A DNA stretch of 64,000 bases. It comes from Yinghuangia soli (GTDB lineage Bacteria; Actinomycetota; Actinomycetes; Streptomycetales; Streptomycetaceae). Below are positions 42,921-51,983 of this stretch, piece after piece. The notes under the pieces are model-generated. The model did no database searches. It saw nothing but the letters and a program-made list of their open reading frames with translations, and was not told the DNA's origin. Each line of letters begins with the position of its first letter. Position 1 is the first letter of the stretch. Position numbers and translations under genes: made by a program. The DNA lies in assembly GCF_021502675.1 (NCBI RefSeq), contig NZ_JAKFHA010000018.1, positions 110,474 to 174,473 of the forward strand. Reading direction: 5' to 3'.

Positions 42921-44254
42921 CAGCCGTCCGGTCGCGGGGTGACCGCGGGCAGCGTCCACGAGCCGTCCAGGACTGCGGGGTCCGGTCCGTAGAGGCGGAC
43001 CACGATGGAGAACGCGCTGTGCGGTGCGGGCAGCCAGTTGGCGAGTTCGACTTCGTCCTCGGGGCGTTCGTGCTGGACGTAGACGGTCAGCGAGCCGTCC
43101 TCCGCGGTCCGGACTCCGGGCGTGCGGTCGCCGATCGCGTAGCGGTTGAAGGCGTTCTCCACCAGGAGGCGTTCCGGCAGCCGGTATGCGGTGGCCGACC
43201 AGAAGAAGCGCGCGGGCGGGAGGCCTCCTCCCGGAAAGCGGATGGTGTAGCGGGTGGTCTCCCCGTCGAGGAGGTGCCCGTCCGCGTCGGCCGTCCAGCC
43301 GCCGATCCACATCTCCTCGTCCGGCAGTCCGTACAGGCCCTTGTAGGCGGCGACCGCGCGGTCGAGGTAGCGGTCGCCCAGCGCGGCGCGTGTGCCGAAC
43401 AGGTTGTCCGAGCGGAACGTCCCGGCGGCCGCGTTCTCCAGCCGGGTGCGGGCGTCGGCGATGCCCTGCGCGACGGCTTCGCGCGTCGCGGCGGTGAGCG
43501 CCGCCGGGTCGAAGCGCCCTCCCCCGTCGATGCCGAGCGAGGCGAGCCGGCCGCGCAGGTGCGCTTCCTCGGGCAGCACCGGGAAGAACTCCAGGAGTTG
43601 GTCGAGCACCGTGAAGCAGTCGAGGCCGCCCGCCGCGGCCTCGTCCCAGGCCGGCCAGGCCGGCCACACCGGGGTCGGGACGGGCGGCGGGGCGGGTTCC
43701 CCGGTGTAGGCGTGCAGCGGCATCAGCCGGTACTGCGCCAGCAGCCCGCGCAGGGCGTCGACGTCGTCCTCGCCTGCGAGGTACGTGCGGCCGACGATGC
43801 CGAGCAGGTACGTGTCGGCCCGGATGACGCCGGTGATCCCGGGCGGGGGCGTGCCGCGCCATCCCGGTCCGGCGACGAGGTAGTGGCCCGCGCCCTGGCC
43901 GGTCGTGCGGCTGCCGATGAATCCGGCATACACGGTGTCGAGTTCGTGGAGCGGCAGCACGTAGTAGCGGTCGGTCGCGGGGACGCCGACGACCCAGGGT
44001 TCGGCGCGCAGGTCGAGCCAGGCCCACGAGTACCGGGTGTCGTTGTTCGGTGCGGCGACGTCGGTGTTGGCCGGAGTGGACGGTTCGGCAAGGTGCCGGA
44101 AGCGGCCGAATCCGCCGACGTAGCGCGGGTCGTCTGCGTCGACGGCCTGGGCGCGGAGGGTGCGGTAGTTCTCCAGGAGGGGGTAGCCCCAGATCCAGGC
44201 CTCGGCGGCGACGGCCCGCGCGATTGCCGGGTCGAGCGGCTGCGTGCCGGTCAT
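42920..44254 (-). CDS. DUF1254/DUF1214 protein, paralog A
   Basis: A 444-residue protein with the same architecture as its downstream neighbour: AAEAWIWGYPLLENYRTLRA, NNDTRYSWAWLDLRAEPWVV and YYVLPLHELDTVYAGFIGSR at the start, then RFFWSATAYRLPERLLVENA and LTVYVQHERPEDEVELANWL near the end. Overall identity to paralog B is clearly below half, so the duplication is old. AGGAAGGA precedes the ATG at 44254. Function unknown. Confidence 0.85.
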   Translation of the reverse strand: MTGTQPLDPAIARAVAAEAWIWGYPLLENYRTLRAQAVDADDPRYVGGFGRFRHLAEPSTPANTDVAAPNNDTRYSWAWLDLRAEPWVVGVPATDRYYVLPLHELDTVYAGFIGSRTTGQGAGHYLVAGPGWRGTPPPGITGVIRADTYLLGIVGRTYLAGEDDVDALRGLLAQYRLMPLHAYTGEPAPPPVPTPVWPAWPAWDEAAAGGLDCFTVLDQLLEFFPVLPEEAHLRGRLASLGIDGGGRFDPAALTAATREAVAQGIADARTRLENAAAGTFRSDNLFGTRAALGDRYLDRAVAAYKGLYGLPDEEMWIGGWTADADGHLLDGETTRYTIRFPGGGLPPARFFWSATAYRLPERLLVENAFNRYAIGDRTPGVRTAEDGSLTVYVQHERPEDEVELANWLPAPHSAFSIVVRLYGPDPAVLDGSWTLPAVTPRPDG

Positions 44255-44315
44255 GCGGGGGTCCTTCCTGCCGAAGGGTGGCCGGCGTGCCGGGGACGGT
44301 GTCGGCGGCGTCCGG

Positions 44316-44591
44316 TCACTGGCGGCGCGAGCGCGCGAACAGGCCCGTGGAGGTGAGGTCGACGACCAGGCCCAGCGCCACGACGACCCATCCGATGCCC
44401 GTGACGCCGGATGCGGGCTGGTAGGCGAGGACGTACATCAGCGTGGTGAACGGGAAGACGATCAGACCGAGCAGCGGGACGACGAAAGTGTCGAACGCGC
44501 GGTCGACCAGGTTGGTGAAGATCCAGACCAGGAACAGTGCGAGGCGCGGCGAGACGGCCGCCACCAGCGCCAAGATGCAGCCGCAGCCCAC
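44316..44591 (-). CDS. small integral membrane protein
   Basis: A 91-residue protein with three predicted helices (CILALVAAVSPRLALFLVWIF; FVVPLLGLIVFPFTTLMYVL; VTGIGWVVVALGLVVDLTST) and an RSRRQ end. The GTG at 44591 gives the common start VGCGCILAL and has GGAGGA upstream; an earlier in-frame ATG is weaker. Widespread in actinomycetes, function unknown. Confidence 0.78.
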   Translation of the reverse strand: MGCGCILALVAAVSPRLALFLVWIFTNLVDRAFDTFVVPLLGLIVFPFTTLMYVLAYQPASGVTGIGWVVVALGLVVDLTSTGLFARSRRQ

Positions 44592-44811
44592 GGCATCCTC
44601 CGAGTTCGGGTCACTCCTGCCAGTAAATGCCACTAAATGTCGGATTCATGGTGCTCGCAACCGCGGCGTCCGCCGCTCGCCTCATGCGGCGGCGTTCGCC
44701 CGCGACACACCGAAGAAGCCCCTCGGATGGCGGCTTTCGGGTGGCGCGGGCATGATCGGCATGGCGATATGCCCTTTTTCTTGTATTTGTCGTCGATCGG
44801 AAGGATCTGCC

Positions 44812-45297
44812 TTGACGACGCTGACCGTGTGGAAGTTCAACACTCCCGAAGGCGCCGGACTCGCCGAGGAGAAGCTGCTCAGCCTGCAGAAGCAGGACCT
44901 GATCACCGTCGTGGACGCCGCCGTGGTCTCGTGGCCCGCGGACAAGAAGAAGCCCAAGACCAAGGAGCTGAACAACCTCACCGGCATGGGTGCGCTGAGC
45001 GGCACGTTCTGGGGCATGCTCTTCGGCCTGATCTTCTTCATCCCGCTGATCGGCGCGGCGATCGGTGCGGCGACCGGCGCGCTCGCGGGCAGCCTCGGCG
45101 ATGTCGGCATCGACGACGAGTTCATCGACGAGGTCCGCCGCGAGGTCACCCCGGGCACCTCGGCGCTGTTCCTGATGAGCACCAACGCGGTGATCGACCG
45201 GGTGCACGACGCGTTCGACGCCACCGATGCGCAGCTCATCCGCACCAACCTGTCCAAGGACGAAGAGGCGAAGCTGCGCGAGGTCTTCGCGGACTGA
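44812..45297 (+). CDS. DUF1269 membrane protein
   Basis: A 161-residue protein of the DUF1269 type: LTVWKFNTPEGAGLAEEKLLSLQKQDL, then KTKELNNLTGMGALSGTFWGMLFGLIFFIPLIGAAIGAATGALAGS with glycine-zipper helices, and a tail VTPGTSALFLMSTNAVIDRV. Members are linked to membrane stress. A TTG at 44812 with GGAAGGA 6 nt upstream starts it; the first residues match the family only from here. Confidence 0.88.
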   Translation: MTTLTVWKFNTPEGAGLAEEKLLSLQKQDLITVVDAAVVSWPADKKKPKTKELNNLTGMGALSGTFWGMLFGLIFFIPLIGAAIGAATGALAGSLGDVGIDDEFIDEVRREVTPGTSALFLMSTNAVIDRVHDAFDATDAQLIRTNLSKDEEAKLREVFAD

Positions 45298-45475
45298 CGC
45301 GAACCCGCACGGCCCCGGGTGCGACCACCCGCGGAACGTGCGGAACGAGCGGAACGAGCAGTCACTCCGGCTGCGGTGCGGCGGGCGGACCGCCCGCACC
45401 GCAGCCGCTTCGGTCTTCCCGACCGTTCGCCCAGGCGGGTGAACGCGCCGACGGCCCAGGGATGGTGCAACACAG

Positions 45476-46540
45476 GTGGCGGACCAGGTGGCGAAGCAGT
45501 CGGCAGACGCCGAGGCCCCTTCGGCATGGGCCAAGCGCCTCGCGCGCTGGCGCGGCGTCTGGGAGCAGAGTGTGCCGCGCCGGTGCGTGACCCGGGCCCT
45601 GGAGATCCAGATCACCGACCGCATGATGGCGCTGGCCGCACAGGCGTTCCTGGCGCTGATGCCGCTCGTCATCGTGCTGGCCGCGGCGGCTCCGCAGGGG
45701 GTCAGCGACGGCCTGGTCGACGCCATGCGCACCCGTGCCGGGCTCGGCGACAGCGATACCACCGAGAACGTCGAAAGCATCGCCTCGTCGGCCGCCGAGG
45801 CCGGCGTCACCGCGTTCGGCAGCCTCCTTGTGCTGCTCAGCGCGACCAGCTTCAGCCGGGCGCTGCAGCGGGTGTACGAGCGGACCTGGCGGGTCGCTCC
45901 GGGCGGATTGCGCAGCGCCTGGCGGCCGCTGGCCTGGATCGTGGGGATGATCGCGTACTTCGTGCTGCTCGGCTTCACGTTCAAGATCACGCACTCCGGC
46001 GGCCCGCTGACGGTCATCCGCGTGGGGATCGCGGTCTGCGGCTCGATCGCCTTGTGGTGGTGGACGCCGTTCGTGCTGCTGTCCGGGCGGGTGCGCTGGA
46101 GGGCGCTGGTGCCGACCGCGCTGTGCACGGCGCTCGGGACGATGGGGCTGGGCGTGGTGTCCGCGAGGTACGTGCCGCATCTGCTGTCCACCAACGAGAG
46201 CCGGTACGGCACCATCGGCGTGGCGTTCGCGATCGAGTCGTGGCTGGTCGTGCTGTTCGCGGTGGTGCTGGCCGCGACGGTGCTGGGCGCGGTGCTGGTC
46301 GACACGAGGGGCCGGCTGGGGGTATGGGCGCGAGGGGCGGTCGAGCACGACGGCTGGCAGCGCACGCCGAAGTCCGGGAAGTTCGCGGCGTGGACCGAGG
46401 ACGCGCACGGGGACGGCACCGACAAGACCTCCGACGAAGCCCGCGACGGGACCCCGGGCCAAGCCCCTGGCGAGGCCTCGGGAAAGGCCCCGGAGACGCC
46501 CGCTGACGGCGAGGAAGACCCCGGGGTGGCGCAGCGATGA
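45476..46540 (+). CDS. YihY/BrkB-family membrane protein
   Basis: A 354-residue protein with about six helices. MMALAAQAFLALMPLVIVLA, LLVLLSATSFSRALQRVYER and AWRPLAWIVGMIAYFVLLGF match the YihY/UPF0761 pattern. The C-terminal 60 residues are charged and low-complexity. The GTG at 45476 has a poor ribosome site. Its TGA overlaps the ATG of a PerM-type transporter, so the two form an operon. Older claims of RNase activity for the family are not supported by anything visible here. Confidence 0.87.
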   Translation: MADQVAKQSADAEAPSAWAKRLARWRGVWEQSVPRRCVTRALEIQITDRMMALAAQAFLALMPLVIVLAAAAPQGVSDGLVDAMRTRAGLGDSDTTENVESIASSAAEAGVTAFGSLLVLLSATSFSRALQRVYERTWRVAPGGLRSAWRPLAWIVGMIAYFVLLGFTFKITHSGGPLTVIRVGIAVCGSIALWWWTPFVLLSGRVRWRALVPTALCTALGTMGLGVVSARYVPHLLSTNESRYGTIGVAFAIESWLVVLFAVVLAATVLGAVLVDTRGRLGVWARGAVEHDGWQRTPKSGKFAAWTEDAHGDGTDKTSDEARDGTPGQAPGEASGKAPETPADGEEDPGVAQR

Positions 46541-47802
46541 CCACTCACCCGAACGGCCCTGCGGCGCCCGGAACTCCCGAGCCGGACGACGGCGGCACCG
46601 GCAGTACCCGCGGCACCGGCGACACCGGCGACACCGGCGCCGCCCCGGCCGTACGGCAGCCCGCCCCTGGGGACTCTCCCGCCCCCGGTATATCCGCCGC
46701 CGCCCTGCTCCCCCGCGGCGCCCGCAGTGCCGCCGCTTGGAGCGGGACGATCCTGCTGGTGGCGGCCGTCGCCGTCGGCCTGGTCGCACTGGCGGTGTTC
46801 CTCCGGGCCGTGACCGCTCCGCTCGCCGTCGCGATCCTGGGTGCTTCGCTCCTGTATCCGCTCTACCAGCGCCTGGTCCGCAAGGGCGTATCGCGCGCGT
46901 GGTCGGCCGGGGCGACGTGCATTGCGCTCGTCGTGCTGGTGTTCGGCGCGGGCTGGCTGCTGGTCAAGATGATCACCGACAACGCCGCAAAAATCGGTGC
47001 GTCGCTGACCATGGCCGCGCACAAGCTCCGCGACGAGTTCGGCAGCGCCGGCGACCCGGCGGCCCAGGCGGCCGACGGGGTGCACGAGTTGGGCGGCAAG
47101 CTCGCCGCCGCGCTGGCCGGCGGGGTGCTGAGCGGCGTCGGCATCGCCGTCCAACTGCTGACCAGCGCGGTACTGGTGCTCGCACTGACGTTCTTCCTGC
47201 TGCGCGACGGGCACCGGATCCCGAGCTTCGTCCAGGCGCTGTCGCCCGCCCGGCATGCGGACCTCGGTGAGCGCATCGTGCGGCGGTCGTTTCTGGCGGT
47301 CGCCGGCTTCATGCGCGGGACCACGTTCATCGCGCTGATCGATGCGACGTTCATCGCGATCGGGCTCTGGATCCTGGACGTACCGGGTGCTCCGGGCCTG
47401 GCCGCACTGGTGTTCGTCGGCGCGTACATCCCCTACGTGGGTGCGTTCCTGTCCGGCACGGTCGCGGTGCTGGTGGCGTTCGCGGACCGCGGGTTCGCCA
47501 TCGCGCTGTGGACGCTGGGCGTGGTGCTCGCGGTCCAGATGATCGAGGGCGCGTTCCTGCAGCCGGGCATCCAGAGCCGCACGGTCGCCCTGCACCCGGC
47601 GGTCGTGATGATCGCGGCGTTCGGCGGCGGGGCGGTCGCCGGAGTCATCGGCGCGCTGCTGGCGGTGCCCACGGTGGCGGTCGCGGTGTCGGTCATCGCG
47701 GTGCTGCGCGACACCTGGCCGGGAACGGGCGGACCGGAGGGCGACGGGCGGCAACCCGACGAGCCGCAGCCCGAGTCGGAGCCGCAGCCCGAGTCGGCGT
47801 GA
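46537..47802 (+). CDS. AI-2E/PerM-family membrane transporter
   Basis: A 421-residue protein. The first ~60 residues are Gly/Thr/Pro-rich and cytoplasmic. Seven to eight helices follow, with LPLYQRLVRKGVSR-like loops, LVVLVFGAGWLLVKMITDNA, FFLLRDGHRIPSFVQAL and the conserved end ALHPAVVMIAAFGGGAVAGVIGALLAVPTVAV. The family includes exporters and Na+/H+ antiporters. It overlaps the YihY-type gene by 4 bp. Confidence 0.9.
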   Translation: MTTHPNGPAAPGTPEPDDGGTGSTRGTGDTGDTGAAPAVRQPAPGDSPAPGISAAALLPRGARSAAAWSGTILLVAAVAVGLVALAVFLRAVTAPLAVAILGASLLYPLYQRLVRKGVSRAWSAGATCIALVVLVFGAGWLLVKMITDNAAKIGASLTMAAHKLRDEFGSAGDPAAQAADGVHELGGKLAAALAGGVLSGVGIAVQLLTSAVLVLALTFFLLRDGHRIPSFVQALSPARHADLGERIVRRSFLAVAGFMRGTTFIALIDATFIAIGLWILDVPGAPGLAALVFVGAYIPYVGAFLSGTVAVLVAFADRGFAIALWTLGVVLAVQMIEGAFLQPGIQSRTVALHPAVVMIAAFGGGAVAGVIGALLAVPTVAVAVSVIAVLRDTWPGTGGPEGDGRQPDEPQPESEPQPESA

Positions 47803-47900
47803 CCGCGGCGGCCGCGCCGGCCGCGACCAAGGTGGCGCGTCTGCATCTGCCGCGCGACCATGCAGCCACAACCACCCGTCCGGTCGGTCGTTGTCCGGCC

Positions 47901-48266
47901 ATGAAGACGATGAAGATCAGCAAGTCCACGAAGTGGGCCTTCGCGGCCGGCGTCATCGCTGTCGCGGCGCCCATGCCCGCTACCGCGGTGGCCACCGGCC
48001 CGGCCGTCCACTGCGCGAGCGGGGGCTATGAAGAGACCGGCGGCCGATTGAGCGGCTACAACTGCACGGTCGACGGGCGGCGTGTCGAGTTCCCCGGCAC
48101 CTTTGCGTACACGGACGTCGAGTTCGCCCTCGGCAGCATGACGAGGCCGAACCAGTGGTTCGGCGCGGCCAAGCACGTCCGCCTGCACTGCGCGAACGTG
48201 GAGGGCCGCTCGGTCGTCGCCCACGGCACCGGGTGCACCTTCGTCGACCTGGGGATGTCCGGCTGA
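47901..48266 (+). CDS. small secreted Cys-containing protein
   Basis: A 121-residue secreted protein: MKTMKISKSTKWAFAAGVIA with a hydrophobic core and AVATGP cleavage region, then four cysteines (VHCASGG, YNCTVDG, LHCANVE, TGCTFVD) that probably form two disulfides. Either ATG (47901 or 47910) could start it. Function unknown; the fold could be a small beta-sandwich. Confidence 0.68.
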   Translation: MKTMKISKSTKWAFAAGVIAVAAPMPATAVATGPAVHCASGGYEETGGRLSGYNCTVDGRRVEFPGTFAYTDVEFALGSMTRPNQWFGAAKHVRLHCANVEGRSVVAHGTGCTFVDLGMSG

Positions 48267-48274
48267 TGCCGCCC

Positions 48275-48307
48275 GCGGTGGTCCCCGGGGTCTCCGGAGA
48301 CCACCGC
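48275..48307. terminator. stem-loop between convergent genes
   Basis: A 9-bp exact stem (GCGGTGGTC / GACCACCGC) with a 15-base loop that can itself pair (CCCCGGGG, TCTCCGGAGA). It lies between the secreted-protein gene and the M20 gene. Confidence 0.65.
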
Positions 48308-48321
48308 CGCGCCGCTGCGTC

Positions 48322-49545
48322 CTACGCGGAAGCCACCTCCGCGGCCTCCTCGGCCGAGGCGAGCCGCCGCAGCGCCAGTTCGGCGTAGATGGCCGTCCCG
48401 TCCGCGAGCACGGCATCGTCGAACGCGGCCTCGGGGGCGTGGTTGGCCGGGGCCTTGGCGAGCTCGCGGTCGGCGGGGCAGGCGCCGAGCATGACGAGTG
48501 CACCGGGGACGTCGTCCAGGACCAGGGAGAAGTCCTCGGCGCCCGCGCCCGGCTTGGGCGAGATCCGGAAGCGCTCCTCGCCGAGGACTTCGCGGATCGT
48601 GGTGCCGACGTGGCCGACCGCGTCCTCGTCGTTGACGGTGACCGGGTAGCTCATGCGGCCAAAGTCCACGTCCGCCTCGAGGCCGTGCGCGCCGGCGACG
48701 CCGCGCACGATGGCGACGACGTCGTCCTTGATCCGGCCGTGGGCCTCGCGCGAGAAGCTGCGCAGGGTGGCGCTGAAGACAGCTTCGCCGGGGATGACGT
48801 TGTCGACCGCACCGGCGTGGAAGCTGCCGACGGTGACGACGACCGGGTCGAAGATGTCGTACTTGCGGGTGACCATCGCCTGGAGCGCGGTGACCATTTC
48901 GCACGCCGCCGGGATCGGGTCGCGGGCCAGGTGCGGCATGGAGCCGTGGCCGCCCTGGCCGCGGACCGTGACGGTGACCGAGTCGGCGGCGGCCAGCGCG
49001 GTGCCGGCGCGCGCGGAGAACAGGCCTTGCGGGAGCATCGCGGAGGCGACGTGCAGGGCGTACGCGGCGACCGCGCGCTCGCCGCTCGCGTCCAGGACGC
49101 CTTCGTCGATCATGAGGCCCGCGCCGCCGGGGCCTTCCTCGCCGGGCTGGAACATGAAGACGACGTTGCCCGCGAGGGTGTCGCGGCGGGCGGCGAGCAG
49201 GTGGGCGGCGCCCGCGAGCATGGTGGTGTGCATGTCGTGGCCGCAGGCGTGCATGCGGCCCGCTTCGGTGCTGGCGTAGGGGACGCCGGAGCGTTCGGTG
49301 ACCGGCAGGGCGTCCATGTCGCCGCGCAGCAGGACCGTGGGCCCGGGGCGGGCGCCGCGCAGCACCGCGGTGACCGAGCTGAGCGCGCGGCCGGTGGTGA
49401 TCTCCAGCGGCAGCGGGGCGAGTTCGGCGAGGACGCGGTCCTGCGTGAAGGGCAGGTCGAGGCCGATCTCGGGGCGGGCGTGCAGGTCGTGCCGCATGCG
49501 CACCAAGTCGTCGTGCAGTGCGCGGGCGTCCTCGAGGACGGTCAT
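48322..49545 (-). CDS. M20-family amidohydrolase
   Basis: A 407-residue zinc amidohydrolase. Metal and catalytic residues are visible in LLRGDMDALPV, MHACGHDMHTTMLAGAAHLL and MFQPGEEGPGGAGLMI; the lid domain has GQGGHGSMPHLARDPIPAAC; PKPGAGAEDFSLVL is near the end. Typical substrates are N-acyl amino acids, hippurate or indole conjugates. GAGAGGAG precedes the ATG at 49545. A two-headed Lrp regulator is divergent 115 bp away and probably controls it. Confidence 0.9.
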   Translation of the reverse strand: MTVLEDARALHDDLVRMRHDLHARPEIGLDLPFTQDRVLAELAPLPLEITTGRALSSVTAVLRGARPGPTVLLRGDMDALPVTERSGVPYASTEAGRMHACGHDMHTTMLAGAAHLLAARRDTLAGNVVFMFQPGEEGPGGAGLMIDEGVLDASGERAVAAYALHVASAMLPQGLFSARAGTALAAADSVTVTVRGQGGHGSMPHLARDPIPAACEMVTALQAMVTRKYDIFDPVVVTVGSFHAGAVDNVIPGEAVFSATLRSFSREAHGRIKDDVVAIVRGVAGAHGLEADVDFGRMSYPVTVNDEDAVGHVGTTIREVLGEERFRISPKPGAGAEDFSLVLDDVPGALVMLGACPADRELAKAPANHAPEAAFDDAVLADGTAIYAELALRRLASAEEAAEVASA

Positions 49546-49660
49546 CGCAGGGCTCCTCTCGTGGTTCTCCCCCCGGCCGGCGCCCGGGTACCCCGGTCAG
49601 CGTCGCGCCCGAGGCATGTGATGGCATGTCAGACGCCGGATCCCATCTGCGGAGGTGCTC

Positions 49661-50773
49661 GTGGCGCAGGATTCCGCCGGTACGGGCGGCCCGGATGATC
49701 CGGTTCCGCCGGATGTACCGCAGGTGCTGGACGAGCTCGATCTCGCGCTGATCAATGCGCTGCAGGTCGCGCCGAGGGTGGCGTGGGCCGAGCTCGGGCC
49801 GGTGCTGGGAGTGGACCCGGTGACGCTGGCGCGGCGGTGGCGGCGGCTGGTGGCGTCCGGGAGTGCGTGGATGACGTGTTATCCGGGGCCGGGGCGGGGC
49901 TCGTTCGATCCGGGTGCGCTGGCGCTGGTGGAGGTCGACATCGAGCACGGCCGCCGGTACGAGGTGGCCGAGCGGTTGTCGGCCGATGCGCACGCGATCA
50001 CGATCGAGCACCTCACGGGGGCGCGGGATCTGCTGATCACGGTCGGGGCGCCGGATCCGGCGTCGCTGACCCGGTACGTGCAGCGCAGGCTGGCCGCGGA
50101 GCCGGGCATCACGGCGACGCGCACGCATCTGGTCACCCGGCTCTACCAGGAGGGCAGTGCGTGGCGGCTGCGGTCGCTGGACGCCCGGCAGCGGCGCAGT
50201 CTGGCCCCGGCCGCGGACGAGTTGCCGCGTCCGCGGCCGGTGACCGAGTTGGAGCGCCGGCTGATGCTGGCGCTGGGTGCGGACGCCCGGCTGCCGGTCG
50301 CCGATCTGGCCCGGGTGCTCGGGGTCAGTGCGGCGACCGCGGCGCGGCGGCTGGCGTGGCTGATGGCGTCCGGGCATGCGCGGTTCCGCTGCGAGGTGGC
50401 GCATTCGCTGTCCGGACGGCCGGTGTGCACGACCATGTGGCTGAGTGTGCCGCCGGCCGAACTGGACGACACCGCGCTGGCGTTGGCCGCGCACGCGGAT
50501 GTGCGGATGTGCGCGGCGGTGACCGGGACGGCGAACCTGTGCGTGGTGTCGTGGCTGCGGTCGATCGCCGATGTCCCGGCGTGGGAGGCGGAGTTGCTGC
50601 GGCGATTCCCGAGGGTCGCGGTGAACGATCGGGCCGTGATGCTGGAGGCCGCCAAGTTGATCGGCCGGCTGCTGACGCCGGACGGCCGGAGCCGGGGCTA
50701 CGTGCCGCTGGACGTCTGGGGCGATCCGCTGAGCGGCAGCGGGATACCTCGGCTGCCTTGGCCGCCGCAGTAG
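49661..50773 (+). CDS. Lrp/AsnC-family regulator with two HTH-ligand modules
   Basis: A 370-residue regulator made of two Lrp-like halves. The first helix-turn-helix is LDELDLALINALQVAPRVAWAELGPVLGVDPVTLARRWRRL; the second is RLMLALGADARLPVADLARVLGVSAATAARRLAWL. Each is followed by a RAM-like ligand domain. The GTG at 49661 is preferred over the one at 49655, which overlaps the GGAGG at 49651-49655. Divergent from the M20 gene, which suggests control of amino-acid or acyl-amino-acid use. Confidence 0.87.
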   Translation: MAQDSAGTGGPDDPVPPDVPQVLDELDLALINALQVAPRVAWAELGPVLGVDPVTLARRWRRLVASGSAWMTCYPGPGRGSFDPGALALVEVDIEHGRRYEVAERLSADAHAITIEHLTGARDLLITVGAPDPASLTRYVQRRLAAEPGITATRTHLVTRLYQEGSAWRLRSLDARQRRSLAPAADELPRPRPVTELERRLMLALGADARLPVADLARVLGVSAATAARRLAWLMASGHARFRCEVAHSLSGRPVCTTMWLSVPPAELDDTALALAAHADVRMCAAVTGTANLCVVSWLRSIADVPAWEAELLRRFPRVAVNDRAVMLEAAKLIGRLLTPDGRSRGYVPLDVWGDPLSGSGIPRLPWPPQ

Positions 50774-50838
50774 CCGAGACCGCCCGGGCGGCCCGGGCGG
50801 CCAGAGCGGCCGGAGCGGCCAAGGTGCAGCCTCGGCTA
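50771..50838. terminator. possible stem between convergent stop codons
   Basis: TAGCCGAG at 50771-50778 pairs with CTCGGCTA at 50831-50838; both include the stop codons of the convergent genes. The loop is filled with GGCCGGAGCGGCC-type repeats. Confidence 0.4.
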
Positions 50839-51945
50839 CCCCGCCACGTCCGGCACAAGTTCGGGCGTACGCGGCGCGAAGGGCGGCAGTACGGCCGGTG
50901 CGGGCCGTCCTGCGGTGCGCATCGCGCAGACGGCAGCTGCGACTTCCTCCTCGACCAGGTCGAAGTTGACCGCGGCGGCCGCGGACACGCCCATCGCGGC
51001 CGCGGTGATGACCTGGGCGCGCCGGTCGACGACGTTGCCGGCCGCCCAGACGCCGTCGACGCTGGTCCGCCCGGTGGGGTCGACGGCGGTCAGGCCGTCC
51101 GGGCCGACGGTGCAGCCCAGGCCGGTGAGGACCGCGTCGCGCGCGACCATGTCGGACTGCACGAAGACGGCTTCGCGGGCGACGGTGGTCCCGTCGTCCA
51201 TCTCGACCGCGTGCAGGCGGCCGCCGTCGGCGGCGAGGCGCTTGACACGCCCCGGAACGATGCGGATGCCGCGCGCGGTGAGGCGTTCGCGTTCGTCCGG
51301 GGTGGGTTCCTGGTCGTGCACGAAGTAGACGACGTCGTCGGACCATTGCCGGATGAGCAGGGCGTGGTGCACAGCTCCGGCGGCGAGGCCGAGCACGCCG
51401 AGCGGCCGGTCGCGGACCTCGAAGCCGTGGCAGTACGGGCAGTGCAGGACGTCCTGGCCCCAGCGTTCGCGGAGGCCGGGCAGGTCGGGGAGTTCGTCGC
51501 GCAGGCCGGTGGCGACGATGACGCGGCGGGTGCGCAGGGTGGCGCCGCCGGCCAGGTGGACGGTGAAGTGCGGGATGTCGCCGGGGTTGCGGGCGGGGGC
51601 GACGTGGTCGACGTCGCCGGTGACGAATTCGGCGCCGTAGCGGGCGGCCTCGGCCCGGCCGACGGCGACGAGGTCGGCGGGTGACATCCCGTCGCGGGTC
51701 AGGTAGCCGTGCATGTGCGCGGCGGGGGCGTTGCGCGGTTGTCCGCCGTCCACGACGGCGACGCGGCGGCCGGCGCGGCCGAGGGTCAGCGCTGCGGAGA
51801 GTCCGGCGGCTCCCCCGCCGATGACCACGACGTCGTGGCGGTCCCGGATGTCCGCGGACGGGGTGTCCAGGGAGTCCGCGGTGTCCTTCGATGGCGCGCC
51901 GGGGGTCGGCAGGGCGCGCGGTGCAGGGCTTGTCGAATCGCTCAT
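50836..51945 (-). CDS. thioredoxin-reductase-like FAD oxidoreductase
   Basis: A 369-residue flavoprotein. VVVIGGGAAGLSAALTLGRAGRRVAVVDGG is the FAD-binding Rossmann motif (GGGAAG at 43-48). VLHCPYCHGFEVRDRPLGVLG holds a redox CxxC (Cys169, Cys172), and the NAD(P) half and VDGVWAAGNVVDRRAQVITAAAMG complete it. It could reduce a disulfide or a small molecule; a dedicated thioredoxin is not adjacent. GGAGG precedes the ATG at 51945. A Fur/Zur-type box lies about 40 bp upstream. Confidence 0.88.
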   Translation of the reverse strand: MSDSTSPAPRALPTPGAPSKDTADSLDTPSADIRDRHDVVVIGGGAAGLSAALTLGRAGRRVAVVDGGQPRNAPAAHMHGYLTRDGMSPADLVAVGRAEAARYGAEFVTGDVDHVAPARNPGDIPHFTVHLAGGATLRTRRVIVATGLRDELPDLPGLRERWGQDVLHCPYCHGFEVRDRPLGVLGLAAGAVHHALLIRQWSDDVVYFVHDQEPTPDERERLTARGIRIVPGRVKRLAADGGRLHAVEMDDGTTVAREAVFVQSDMVARDAVLTGLGCTVGPDGLTAVDPTGRTSVDGVWAAGNVVDRRAQVITAAAMGVSAAAAVNFDLVEEEVAAAVCAMRTAGRPAPAVLPPFAPRTPELVPDVAG

Positions 51946-51983
51946 GGCGATCACCTCCGCCGCCCACTCTGCGAGCTCTATTC

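Noticed and set aside
45476..46540. Calling the YihY gene ribonuclease BN
   Set aside because: The name comes from an old misassignment; the protein is a membrane protein without nuclease motifs.
44611..47871. Open frame of 1086 codons on the minus strand
   Set aside because: Antisense shadow of the DUF1269, YihY and PerM genes; its translation is Arg/His/Asp-rich and without domains, as expected from high-GC codon bias.
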